NCBI GenBank assembly: GCA_022511485.1
Contig: JAFLUJ010000004.1
Location: 1 to 28,312, forward strand
Source of the DNA: Oscillospiraceae bacterium
GTDB taxonomy: Bacteria > Bacillota > Clostridia > Oscillospirales > Ruminococcaceae
Direction: 5' to 3'
Length of the DNA: 28,312 nucleotides
Part shown: piece by piece, positions 1 through 6,537 of the stretch
Position numbering within the stretch: the stretch's first letter is position 1
Layout: each line of letters opens with the position of its first letter
Program-made: the position numbers and the translations under genes
Notes under the pieces: model-generated
Told to the model about the DNA's origin: nothing
Seen by the model: the letters and a program-made list of their open reading frames with translations, nothing else
The model's database searches: none

Positions 1-406
1 CGGAGTTTACCTCGGTCCATGGTACTCGCTTGGTATGGCGTTCTGCGCAAGTGTTATCCGGAACATTACCGGACTCGGCTCGCCGTTAGCATTCCCCGGT
101 TCAATGGTGGGAGCCTTCCTTTCCGGAGCTATGTTCCACTGGGTATTCAAGAATAAGACCCTTGCTGTCAGACTTCCCGCAGCATATGTAGGAGAGCTTT
201 TCGGAACATCTATTATAGGCGGAATGCTGTCCTTCCCTATCGCATATTTCGTTATGGAAAACACAGCAGCAACACTTTTCGGATTTGTATTCCCCTTCTT
301 TGCTTCCAGCGTTGTAGGAACAGTCATCGCCGCAATTCTGGTAACATCAATGAAGCGCGTCAAGGTGTTTGACACATTCCTCGGAAACGAAGTCAAAAAT
401 ACATAA
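1..406 (+). CDS. thiW: ThiW, S component of an ECF thiazole/thiamine-precursor transporter (5' truncated)
   Basis: The reading frame is open from the window edge (first complete codon at position 2), so the N-terminus is missing. About 134 residues remain, with repeated hydrophobic helices and the family-like stretches LGPWYSLGMAF, RNITGLGSPLAFPG and ARLPAAY-like segments near positions 160-190. ThiW proteins are membrane S components that bind a thiamine precursor (hydroxyethylthiazole is proposed) and work with the shared ECF energizing module. The thiM, thiE and thiD genes downstream support the assignment. The C-terminus ends in a short basic tail. The stop lies 2 bp from the end of the convergent nucleotidyltransferase gene, with no room for a separate terminator. 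Any TPP riboswitch would lie outside the window. Family and context are seen; the substrate is inferred. Confidence 0.85.
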   Translation, partial: GVYLGPWYSLGMAFCASVIRNITGLGSPLAFPGSMVGAFLSGAMFHWVFKNKTLAVRLPAAYVGELFGTSIIGGMLSFPIAYFVMENTAATLFGFVFPFFASSVVGTVIAAILVTSMKRVKVFDTFLGNEVKNT

Positions 407-407
407 T

Positions 408-1241
408 TTATAAATTGGATGTTAAATCAATTAACTGCTTTTTAACTGCAATTCCGGTTTCGGGCTTATGGAGCATATTCTTTTCTGCAAGTATTTCCGA
501 AAGGTCTTTTTCAAACAGCTCTGCGGAAAGAATAAGATTATCCCTGTCAAGCCCGAAATCCTCGGTGCAGTAATATTTTTTTAAATGACCCTGCTTTTCT
601 GCGGGAATGTATTTCAGCTTGCTTGCTGCCCCTCCCCATGTGATGGAATCATACGCCGAAAGCAACAAAGATGCATGAGTATCATACAACGTCCGGAAAA
701 TACCCTCCAGCTTGAAAAAATCATTTCTCAGCAGATATTTTGCCGCCATGTTCAGATGATACCAGTATGTCCTTTGCAGACGGTCAATATCATCACTCCA
801 CAGACCTCCTTTTGGAGGATCATCAGCAAGACGTTTTACGTCTCCCATTTTGTCAAAAATAATATCCTTTTCAGTCAGGTCAGTGTAATGTATCCTGCAC
901 ATGAAATCGTCGATCATATCATTATTTATAAGAAATACGTCAAACTGAAACAACATCCCGTTGTTTTTTAATATATAACCGTTGTTGATGATAGCCTCTC
1001 CGTTGAATTCTTCTTCCCACCGCAGCAGGACGTCATCACATATTTCCGAAAGAACATTATCAACAGTATGCTCCATTTGGTGGAACGCTGTTCCATCCAC
1101 AAGGAGAACCACATCCACATCGGAATATTCGTCCGCCTTGCCGTGCATTTCAGAACCGAAATTCCATGCGCCAAGGACTTCATCCATAGATTTTGTTTTC
1201 TCAATAAATTTGTCGAATATATTTTTCAGAGCCTGATCCAT
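408..1241 (-). CDS. Nucleotidyltransferase-fold protein (ANT/AadE-like), 277 aa
   Basis: The protein has the DNA polymerase beta-type nucleotidyltransferase signature: G29-S30, then D41-x-D43, and a likely third metal-binding aspartate, D101, in FQFDVF. The C-terminal half is helical, as in aminoglycoside 6-adenylyltransferases, but I do not see enough to claim antibiotic modification. It begins with ATG after a strong AGGGGGAAA ribosome site and has its own consensus promoter at 1272-1300. It sits inverted between thiW and thiM, so it looks like an insertion into a thiamine operon rather than a member of it. Alternatives are a small-molecule nucleotidyltransferase of unknown target or a MNT-like toxin/antitoxin relative. 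No HEPN partner is adjacent. Confidence 0.75.
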   Translation of the reverse strand: MDQALKNIFDKFIEKTKSMDEVLGAWNFGSEMHGKADEYSDVDVVLLVDGTAFHQMEHTVDNVLSEICDDVLLRWEEEFNGEAIINNGYILKNNGMLFQFDVFLINNDMIDDFMCRIHYTDLTEKDIIFDKMGDVKRLADDPPKGGLWSDDIDRLQRTYWYHLNMAAKYLLRNDFFKLEGIFRTLYDTHASLLLSAYDSITWGGAASKLKYIPAEKQGHLKKYYCTEDFGLDRDNLILSAELFEKDLSEILAEKNMLHKPETGIAVKKQLIDLTSNL

Positions 1242-1271
1242 AATATTTCCCCCTGATCAAAATTTACTGAT

Positions 1272-1300
1272 ATTTTATCACGGGAAAATCAGGATGTCAA
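1272..1300 (-). promoter_or_regulatory. Sigma-A promoter of the nucleotidyltransferase gene
   Basis: On the minus strand TTGACA (1300-1295), a 17-nt spacer and TAAAAT (1277-1272) form a near-consensus promoter. Its -10 element lies about 30 bases before the start codon at 1241. It points away from thiM, and I see no matching plus-strand promoter in the 99-bp gap before thiM. Confidence 0.8.
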
Positions 1301-1340
1301 GAAGGTTTTAGTAGAATTTTTACATCAGGAGAAATCCCTT

Positions 1341-2183
1341 ATGATAACACCGGAAGAAATTTTTGAAATGCGGTGCGGGATAAGATTGACCCGCCCGCTT
1401 ATACATTGCATAACAAATCCCGTATCCATAAACGACTGTGCAAACGCAGTCCTTGCCTTGGGAGCAAAGCCCATCATGGCGGAATACGAGGGAGAAATGC
1501 CGGAGATCACCTCCGCCGCAAAAGCCCTCTCCTTAAATTTAGGAGGCATATCCGAGGCAAAAATGGATGCCATGGAAGCTGCCGCCGAAACCGCAAACAA
1601 ACACGACATCCCCTTTGTCATCGACCTTGTGGGAGTGGGATGCAGCAGTGTCCGGCGGGAATTTGCCAAAGAAATAATAAAAAAATACTCCCCCTCTGTT
1701 ATAAAGGGAAACCAGTCGGAGATCTTTGCAATATGCGGTCTTGAACACCACGCCAAGGGCATAGATTCCGAGGACAGCACAGATATTAAAGCAGCGGCGG
1801 AAGTCGTTTCCGAAGCAGCAGGACGTTTCAAAACGGTGGCTCTTATATCCGGAAAAACAGACCTTATTTCGGACAGCAAACGCACTATAGCCGTGGAAAA
1901 CGGAAGCGAGCTCATGCCATATGTCACCGGAATGGGCTGCGTCCTGGGAGTGCTGACCGGAAGCTTTCTTTCCGTAACGGAAAGCTCCCTTTCTGTAAGA
2001 GATCCCTTTGACAGCGCAGTCTCCGCAGCAGTGACCCTGGGTCTTGCCGGAGAATTTGCCGCAGAGGAATACAAAAAAACCGGCAGTCTGAGCAGATTCC
2101 ACGGAGGGATCATTGACGGACTTTTCGCCATGGATAAAAAATTTTACACCACTAATTCGAGGTACCACGATTATGAAACCTGA
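1341..2183 (+). CDS. thiM: Hydroxyethylthiazole kinase
   Basis: ThiM phosphorylates 4-methyl-5-(2-hydroxyethyl)thiazole with ATP so that the thiazole can be joined to the pyrimidine by ThiE. The 280-aa length is normal for the family. Visible signatures are HCITNPVSINDCAN near residues 22-35, VGVGCSS-R near 97-105, and the anion-hole/catalytic loop T196-G-M-G-C200; the Cys is the one conserved in the usual GTGC. It starts at ATG after AGGAGA. Its last codons overlap the start of thiE by 11 bp, so the two are likely translationally coupled. No TPP riboswitch is seen in the 99-bp gap upstream. Confidence 0.96.
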   Translation: MITPEEIFEMRCGIRLTRPLIHCITNPVSINDCANAVLALGAKPIMAEYEGEMPEITSAAKALSLNLGGISEAKMDAMEAAAETANKHDIPFVIDLVGVGCSSVRREFAKEIIKKYSPSVIKGNQSEIFAICGLEHHAKGIDSEDSTDIKAAAEVVSEAAGRFKTVALISGKTDLISDSKRTIAVENGSELMPYVTGMGCVLGVLTGSFLSVTESSLSVRDPFDSAVSAAVTLGLAGEFAAEEYKKTGSLSRFHGGIIDGLFAMDKKFYTTNSRYHDYET

Positions 2184-2796
2184 TGTTACCCTTTATTTTG
2201 TAACAGACAGCACAGGAATTGACGATGCAAAGCTTTCTGACATCGTTGAGAAAGCCTGCAAGGGCGGAGTTACCCTTGTGCAGCTTCGTGAAAAGGATCG
2301 GTGCGGACGGGACTTTTTAGCTCTTGCCAGTCAGATCAAGACTGTCACCGATAGATTTAACATTCCACTCATTATAAACGACCGGGTGGATATAGCCCTT
2401 GCCTGCGACGCAGCAGGCGTCCATGTTGGAAACGAGGATATACCAGTATCCGACGTCCGGAAACTCATAGGACCGGAAAAGATCGTCGGAGCTACCGCAA
2501 AATCCGTAGAACAGGCTGTCAAGGCTCAGGAAGCAGGAGCAGATTATCTTGGTGTGGGAGCTATCTTCCCCACATCAACAAAAGAAACAATACTAACCGA
2601 TATGGAAACTCTTAAAAAGATATGCGGGGAAGTCACTATCCCCGTATGTGCCATCGGAGGTATCTCCTACGATAACTGCTATGTTTTAGAGAAAAGCGGT
2701 ATCGACGGAATTGCAGTGGTATCTGCAATTGTAAAAAGTCCCGACCCGGAAAAAGCGTCCCGTGAACTGGCAGAAAGGATACTTTCCATTATATGA
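2173..2796 (+). CDS. thiE: Thiamine-phosphate synthase
   Basis: ThiE condenses HMP-pyrophosphate with thiazole phosphate to give thiamine monophosphate. The 207-aa TIM barrel shows QLREKD (residues 37-42), INDR, AGVHVGNEDIP, GVGAIFPTSTK and AIGGI, which form the substrate and diphosphate sites. The frame is open further upstream, but ATG 2173 gives MKPDVTLYFVTD, the usual family N-terminus, and is preceded by GAGGT nine bases away. It overlaps thiM by 11 bp and thiD by 4 bp (ATGA), a compact salvage operon. Confidence 0.96.
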   Translation: MKPDVTLYFVTDSTGIDDAKLSDIVEKACKGGVTLVQLREKDRCGRDFLALASQIKTVTDRFNIPLIINDRVDIALACDAAGVHVGNEDIPVSDVRKLIGPEKIVGATAKSVEQAVKAQEAGADYLGVGAIFPTSTKETILTDMETLKKICGEVTIPVCAIGGISYDNCYVLEKSGIDGIAVVSAIVKSPDPEKASRELAERILSII

Positions 2797-3566
2797 AAAC
2801 AATACTGACAATAGCCGGCTCTGATCCCAGCGGAGGCGCAGGAATACAGGCAGATATGAAAACCTTTGCCGCCCACGGTCTTTACGGAATGAGCGTTATC
2901 ACCGCTCTGACCGCTCAGAATACTCTGGGAGTTACAGACGTTTTCCCAGTCCCCACGGACTTTTATGAAAAGCAGCTTGAAGCAGTCCTGTCTGATATTC
3001 CCCCGGATGCAGTAAAGATCGGCATGATACCAAATGAGGACATCATTGAAATCACCGCAGAACTACTTGAGAAATACAACATTTCTAATATCGTCACTGA
3101 TACTGTGATGGTGTCCACAAGCGGCAGACGGCTCATTGATGAAAAGGCAGTGGACGCGCTGAAAAAACGCCTGCTGTGCCGCTCCAGAATTATAACTCCC
3201 AATATTCCGGAAGCGGAAGTGCTGTGGAGTAATAAAATCGAAACCGAGGATGATATGAGATCAGCGGCGAAGGACATTTCCCGGGAAATCAACGGAGCTG
3301 TCCTTGTAAAGGGAGGACACATGGAAGGCTCAGCAGCGGACATCCTTTACTGCGGAGAGTTCTTCAAATTTGAAACCGAAAGGATAGACAATCCCAACAC
3401 TCACGGAACGGGATGTACCCTTTCGTCAGCAATAGCCTGCGGTCTTGCAGAGGGTCTGGACATCCCCAAAAGCGTAGAACAAGCAAAGGAGTACCTTACA
3501 GCCGCCATCCGTGCAGGACTTGATCTGGGACATGGTATAGGTCCATTAAATCATTTAATTAAATAA
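2793..3566 (+). CDS. thiD: Hydroxymethylpyrimidine/phosphomethylpyrimidine kinase
   Basis: ThiD phosphorylates HMP twice to HMP-PP, the second substrate of ThiE. The 257-aa ribokinase-fold protein begins with the diagnostic AGSDPSGGAGIQADMKTF. It keeps the PNIPEAE segment, VKGGH, and HGTGCTLSSAIA with the catalytic Cys near the C-terminus. Its start overlaps the thiE stop (ATGA). It completes the thiM-E-D salvage module. No terminator follows: the next 98 bases are a structured leader running into queD, so transcription may continue into the que genes subject to that leader. Confidence 0.96.
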   Translation: MKTILTIAGSDPSGGAGIQADMKTFAAHGLYGMSVITALTAQNTLGVTDVFPVPTDFYEKQLEAVLSDIPPDAVKIGMIPNEDIIEITAELLEKYNISNIVTDTVMVSTSGRRLIDEKAVDALKKRLLCRSRIITPNIPEAEVLWSNKIETEDDMRSAAKDISREINGAVLVKGGHMEGSAADILYCGEFFKFETERIDNPNTHGTGCTLSSAIACGLAEGLDIPKSVEQAKEYLTAAIRAGLDLGHGIGPLNHLIK

Positions 3567-3664
3567 CAGACAGTTCGTTTGTGCCATCCTGTCTGTATAC
3601 TAAACAAAACCCGGACTATTACGGGTGGAGTGTATCTGCCCATTATTTTTTTGGAGGAAATTTT
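3566..3664 (+). promoter_or_regulatory. Structured leader of the que operon: candidate preQ1-type riboswitch/attenuator
   Basis: A perfect 8-bp stem (3566-3573 with 3589-3596) has a 15-nt loop containing UUUGU (3578-3582), which is complementary to ACAAA (3604-3608) just 3' of the stem, an H-type pseudoknot layout. Downstream, ACCCG (3609-3613) can pair with CGGGU (3622-3626). The same GGGU is needed for a competing stem GGGUGG (3623-3628)/CUGCCC (3636-3641) followed by a run of seven U (3646-3652), which looks like an intrinsic terminator. Mutually exclusive hairpins before queD suggest control by a queuosine precursor. I cannot match it confidently to preQ1-I, -II or -III by eye. The ribosome site GGAGG (3653-3657) follows the U run. 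Confidence 0.6.
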
Positions 3665-4087
3665 ATGTACACACTAAAAACCGAAGCTGCCTTTGACAGC
3701 GCCCACTTTCTCAGCGGATATGAGGGAAAATGCCGTAATCTCCACGGACACAGGTGGGTAATTTCCGCGGAGATAATGGGAGAACAGCTCGTTCCGGATG
3801 GTCAGCTCCGGGGCATGGTAGTGGATTTCGGAGACCTTAAACGTGATCTTAAAAGTCTCGCTGACGAGTTCGACCACGCCTTTATTTACGAGAAAAATTC
3901 CCTCAAAGAAACTACCGTTGCTGCACTAAAGGACGAAAGCTTTCACCTTATCGAAGTTGACTTCCGTCCCACAGCAGAAAATTTCTCTGAATATTTTTAT
4001 AACCGCCTTGCAGAAATGGGGTACACTGTAAAAACCGTCACCGTGTACGAAACTCCCAACAACTGCGCAAGCTACACAAAAGACTAA
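3665..4087 (+). CDS. queD: 6-carboxy-5,6,7,8-tetrahydropterin synthase
   Basis: QueD converts dihydroneopterin triphosphate, the FolE product, to 6-carboxytetrahydropterin, the second step to queuosine. The 140-aa length is normal. Zinc ligands H14, H27 and H29 are visible in DSAHFL and CRNLHGHRW, and C23 is the catalytic cysteine. VVDFGDLK, DEFDHAF and the C-terminal VYETPNNCASY are also family marks. The frame is open 28 codons further upstream, but ATG 3665 is preferred because GGAGGAAA lies just before it and the upstream part is the structured leader. First gene of queD-queE-folE-x-queC. Confidence 0.96.
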   Translation: MYTLKTEAAFDSAHFLSGYEGKCRNLHGHRWVISAEIMGEQLVPDGQLRGMVVDFGDLKRDLKSLADEFDHAFIYEKNSLKETTVAALKDESFHLIEVDFRPTAENFSEYFYNRLAEMGYTVKTVTVYETPNNCASYTKD

Positions 4088-4106
4088 CGATCAAAGAGGT
4101 GCTACC

Positions 4107-4775
4107 ATGCCAGAATATAAAATTGCAGAGACCTTTTCCAGCATTAACGGAGAGGGTACAAAAGCAGGACAGCTTTCCTTTTTCATCCGCTTCATCGGAT
4201 GCAATCTCGACTGCTCCTACTGTGACACCAAATGGGCAAACGTCCCGGACGCTCCATATACCACTATGACCGATACAGAAATTATCGAACGTGTCTTTGA
4301 CAGCGGAATAACCAACGTCACCGTAACCGGAGGTGAGCCTCTTATCCAGAAGGATATTATTCCCCTGCTGGATGGGCTTCTGAAAATCGGTAGGTACGTG
4401 GAGATCGAGACCAACGGAGCAGCAGACATCGAGCCGGTCATAAAAATGGGAGCGGTAAGACCCTCCCTTACAATGGACTACAAGCTGCCATCCAGCGGTA
4501 TGGAAAAGCATATGCTGCTCAGTAATTTCAAGCTTCTTGACAGCAGGGACACCGTTAAATTTGTTTCAGGCAGCAGAGAGGACTTAGAACGTGCAGCGGA
4601 GATAATTTCCCGGTACTGTCTTACCGAAATATGCCCCGTTTATTTAAGTCCCGTTTTCGGAAAAATAAAACCGGAGGATATAGTCAATTTTATGCTTGAA
4701 AAAAAGCTGAACAGCGTTAATTTGCAGTTACAGCTTCACAAATACATATGGGATCCGGAAAAAAGAGGTGTTTAG
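4107..4775 (+). CDS. queE: 7-carboxy-7-deazaguanine synthase (radical SAM)
   Basis: QueE rearranges 6-carboxytetrahydropterin to 7-carboxy-7-deazaguanine using S-adenosylmethionine and a 4Fe-4S cluster. The cluster motif C32-x3-C36-x2-C39 is visible in [13 protein letters not shown], preceded by the family mark SINGEGT and followed by TVTGGEPL, which contacts SAM. At 222 aa it is typical. It begins at ATG after AAAGAGGTG, 19 bp behind queD. The folE start follows its stop by a single base. Confidence 0.96.
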   Translation: MPEYKIAETFSSINGEGTKAGQLSFFIRFIGCNLDCSYCDTKWANVPDAPYTTMTDTEIIERVFDSGITNVTVTGGEPLIQKDIIPLLDGLLKIGRYVEIETNGAADIEPVIKMGAVRPSLTMDYKLPSSGMEKHMLLSNFKLLDSRDTVKFVSGSREDLERAAEIISRYCLTEICPVYLSPVFGKIKPEDIVNFMLEKKLNSVNLQLQLHKYIWDPEKRGV

Positions 4776-4776
4776 A

Positions 4777-5376
4777 TTGAATAAAAATATGGACAAGATA
4801 GATTACGCAGCAATAGAAGAGCATATCCGTGGGATATTATTGGCTCTTGGAGACGATCCGGACAGGGAGGGCTTAAAGGAGACTCCCGCCCGGGTTGCCA
4901 GAATGTACGGAGAAATTTTCGAGGGAATGAACTACTCCAATAAAGAGATAGCGGAGATGTTCAACAAGTCCTTTGAGGACGGCTACGACCAACGCAGCGG
5001 AGACATCGTAGTGGTAAAGGATATTGAGGTCTTTTCCTACTGCGAGCATCACATGGCGCTTATGTACGATATGAAAGTAACCGTCGCATATATTCCCAAT
5101 GGACGGGTGCTGGGACTATCCAAGATTGCCCGTATAGCGGACATGGCGGCAAAGCGTCTCCAATTGCAGGAACGTCTCGGCGCAGATATTGCGGAAATAA
5201 TCCAACTTGCCAGCGGTTCAGAGGATGCAGCGGTCTTCATTGAAGCAAATCATAGCTGTATGACCGCAAGAGGAATAAAAAAGCCCTCCGCCAAAACAGT
5301 AACATCCACCCTCCGGGGACGTTTTGAAACAGATATGGATCTGAGAAACAGGCTATTCATGCAGATCGGAAGATAA
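4777..5376 (+). CDS. folE: GTP cyclohydrolase I (TTG start)
   Basis: FolE opens GTP to 7,8-dihydroneopterin triphosphate. Inside a que operon its product most likely feeds QueD, though folate synthesis could share it. Zinc ligands are visible as C89 and H92 in YCEHHM and C161 in NHSCMTARG; the catalytic His pair is also present, and the GVIKKPS-like GIKKPSAKT loop is kept. Start choice: GTG 4768 touches its ribosome site and ATG 4789 is 18 bases from it, while TTG 4777 lies six bases after AGAGGTG and one base after the queE stop. I therefore take TTG, giving 199 aa; this is inference. Confidence 0.94.
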   Translation: MNKNMDKIDYAAIEEHIRGILLALGDDPDREGLKETPARVARMYGEIFEGMNYSNKEIAEMFNKSFEDGYDQRSGDIVVVKDIEVFSYCEHHMALMYDMKVTVAYIPNGRVLGLSKIARIADMAAKRLQLQERLGADIAEIIQLASGSEDAAVFIEANHSCMTARGIKKPSAKTVTSTLRGRFETDMDLRNRLFMQIGR

Positions 5377-5400
5377 TGATTTGAAAGGAAACTGTTTTAT

Positions 5401-5766
5401 ATGACTAACGAACAAAGAGCAGAAGAAATAATCAATAAGTATAAATTTGATTTTAATTGTATCCCTAAATCAGAAATAAGAGAGCTGATCGAAGCGGAGA
5501 TTTCCAATTATCAACCCGGAAGCTCTGAATACATTCGCGTGCTTTGCGGATATTTATTCTGTATCGGCGATGAAAGCGACATCCCCCTGCTTGAAAAAGC
5601 CAAATACAGCATAAATATGGACGTTGGCTGCATGATAGACGGCGACTGGATAGAAAGTCTGAAAAACAATGGACAGCCAAGCGAATATTTATCCGAACGC
5701 AGCGACCTGATTGCAGACTTTACAGGGTATTATAAAAATTTCAAAGCAGACGATGACGATTATTAA
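5401..5766 (+). CDS. Unknown 121-aa protein inside the que operon
   Basis: I do not recognise this small acidic protein. It is predicted soluble and mostly helical, with no signal peptide or membrane segment. Visible features are an N-terminal charged helix (EQRAEEIINKYKFD), a central LCGYLFCIGDESDIPLLEKAK stretch resembling a HEAT-like helical repeat, and a C-terminal DDDD run. It lies 24 bp after folE and 21 bp before queC, on the same strand and with its own AAAGGAA ribosome site, so it is certainly co-transcribed with the queuosine genes. Context alone does not prove a pathway role. Confidence 0.75.
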   Translation: MTNEQRAEEIINKYKFDFNCIPKSEIRELIEAEISNYQPGSSEYIRVLCGYLFCIGDESDIPLLEKAKYSINMDVGCMIDGDWIESLKNNGQPSEYLSERSDLIADFTGYYKNFKADDDDY

Positions 5767-5787
5767 AGGTATTAAAGGAGCATTTTT

Positions 5788-6468
5788 ATGAAAGCATTAG
5801 TTTTATTCAGCGGCGGCGTGGACAGCTCCACCTGCCTTGCAATGGCTGTTAAAAAGTACGGTGCGGAAAATGTTGTGGCTCTTTCAGTCTCCTACGGTCA
5901 GAAGCATACAAAGGAGATCACCGCCGCAAACGCTGTGGCGAAACACTACGGAGTAGAGCATATCAAAATTGACCTGAGCCTGATCTTTCAGTACAGCGAC
6001 AGCTCCCTGCTGTCCCATTCAGATGATGGGATCCCCCACGAAAGCTATGCTGAGCAGCTTGAAAAAACAGAGGGCTCTCCTGTTTCAACCTATGTTCCGT
6101 TCCGGAACGGACTGTTTATTTCCGCCGCCGCAAGCGTTGCTCTTTCAAAGGACTGCGGAGTGATCTTCTACGGCGCACACGCCGATGATTCAGCAGGAAA
6201 TGCCTATCCGGACTGCTCCCCTGCTTTCAACGAAGCCATGAACAAAGCCGTCCGGGAGGGCAGCGGAGGACAGGTAAGGATCGAAGCTCCCTTTGTTGGA
6301 ATGTCCAAATCACAGGTAGTAAAAACCGGTCTGGAGCTTGGAGTTCCCTACGAGCTTACATGGAGCTGCTACGAGGGAAAGGACGCTCCCTGCGGATCAT
6401 GCGGGACTTGTCTTGACCGTATCGCCGCCTTTGAGGCAAACGGTGTCCAAGACCCACTAACGAGATAA
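5788..6468 (+). CDS. queC: 7-cyano-7-deazaguanine (preQ0) synthase
   Basis: QueC uses ATP and ammonia to turn 7-carboxy-7-deazaguanine into preQ0. The 226-aa protein has the PP-loop SGGVDSS at residues 8-14, GAHADDSAGNAYPDC in the middle, and four zinc cysteines C194, C202, C205 and C208 near the C-terminus. It starts at ATG after AAAGGAG. It ends the de novo preQ0 block; the preQ0 reductase (queF) and the tRNA transglycosylase are not in the window. A strong hairpin follows 10 bp after the stop. Confidence 0.97.
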   Translation: MKALVLFSGGVDSSTCLAMAVKKYGAENVVALSVSYGQKHTKEITAANAVAKHYGVEHIKIDLSLIFQYSDSSLLSHSDDGIPHESYAEQLEKTEGSPVSTYVPFRNGLFISAAASVALSKDCGVIFYGAHADDSAGNAYPDCSPAFNEAMNKAVREGSGGQVRIEAPFVGMSKSQVVKTGLELGVPYELTWSCYEGKDAPCGSCGTCLDRIAAFEANGVQDPLTR

Positions 6469-6478
6469 AAAACTGCAA

Positions 6479-6508
6479 GGGGACGTCCTACAAAATAAGG
6501 ACGTCCCC
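6479..6508. terminator. Hairpin between queC and the lipoprotein gene, likely bidirectional terminator
   Basis: A perfect 11-bp stem, GGGGACGTCCT (6479-6489) and AGGACGTCCCC (6498-6508), encloses an 8-nt loop between two convergent genes. The flank read on the minus strand has a TTTTTT run after a short CTTGCAG spacer. The plus-strand flank has no good T run, so it may work better for the minus-strand operon. Confidence 0.75.
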
Positions 6509-6537
6509 TCAACAGTATTACATAAGGAGATTTTCAA

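Noticed and set aside
1242..1340. TPP riboswitch before thiM
   Set aside because: The CTGAGA and ACCTGATC-type conserved blocks are absent and the gap is filled by the divergent promoter and ribosome sites.
1539..2168. 209-codon frame on the minus strand opposite thiM
   Set aside because: Thr/Gly/Phe-rich shadow of thiM with no start signal.
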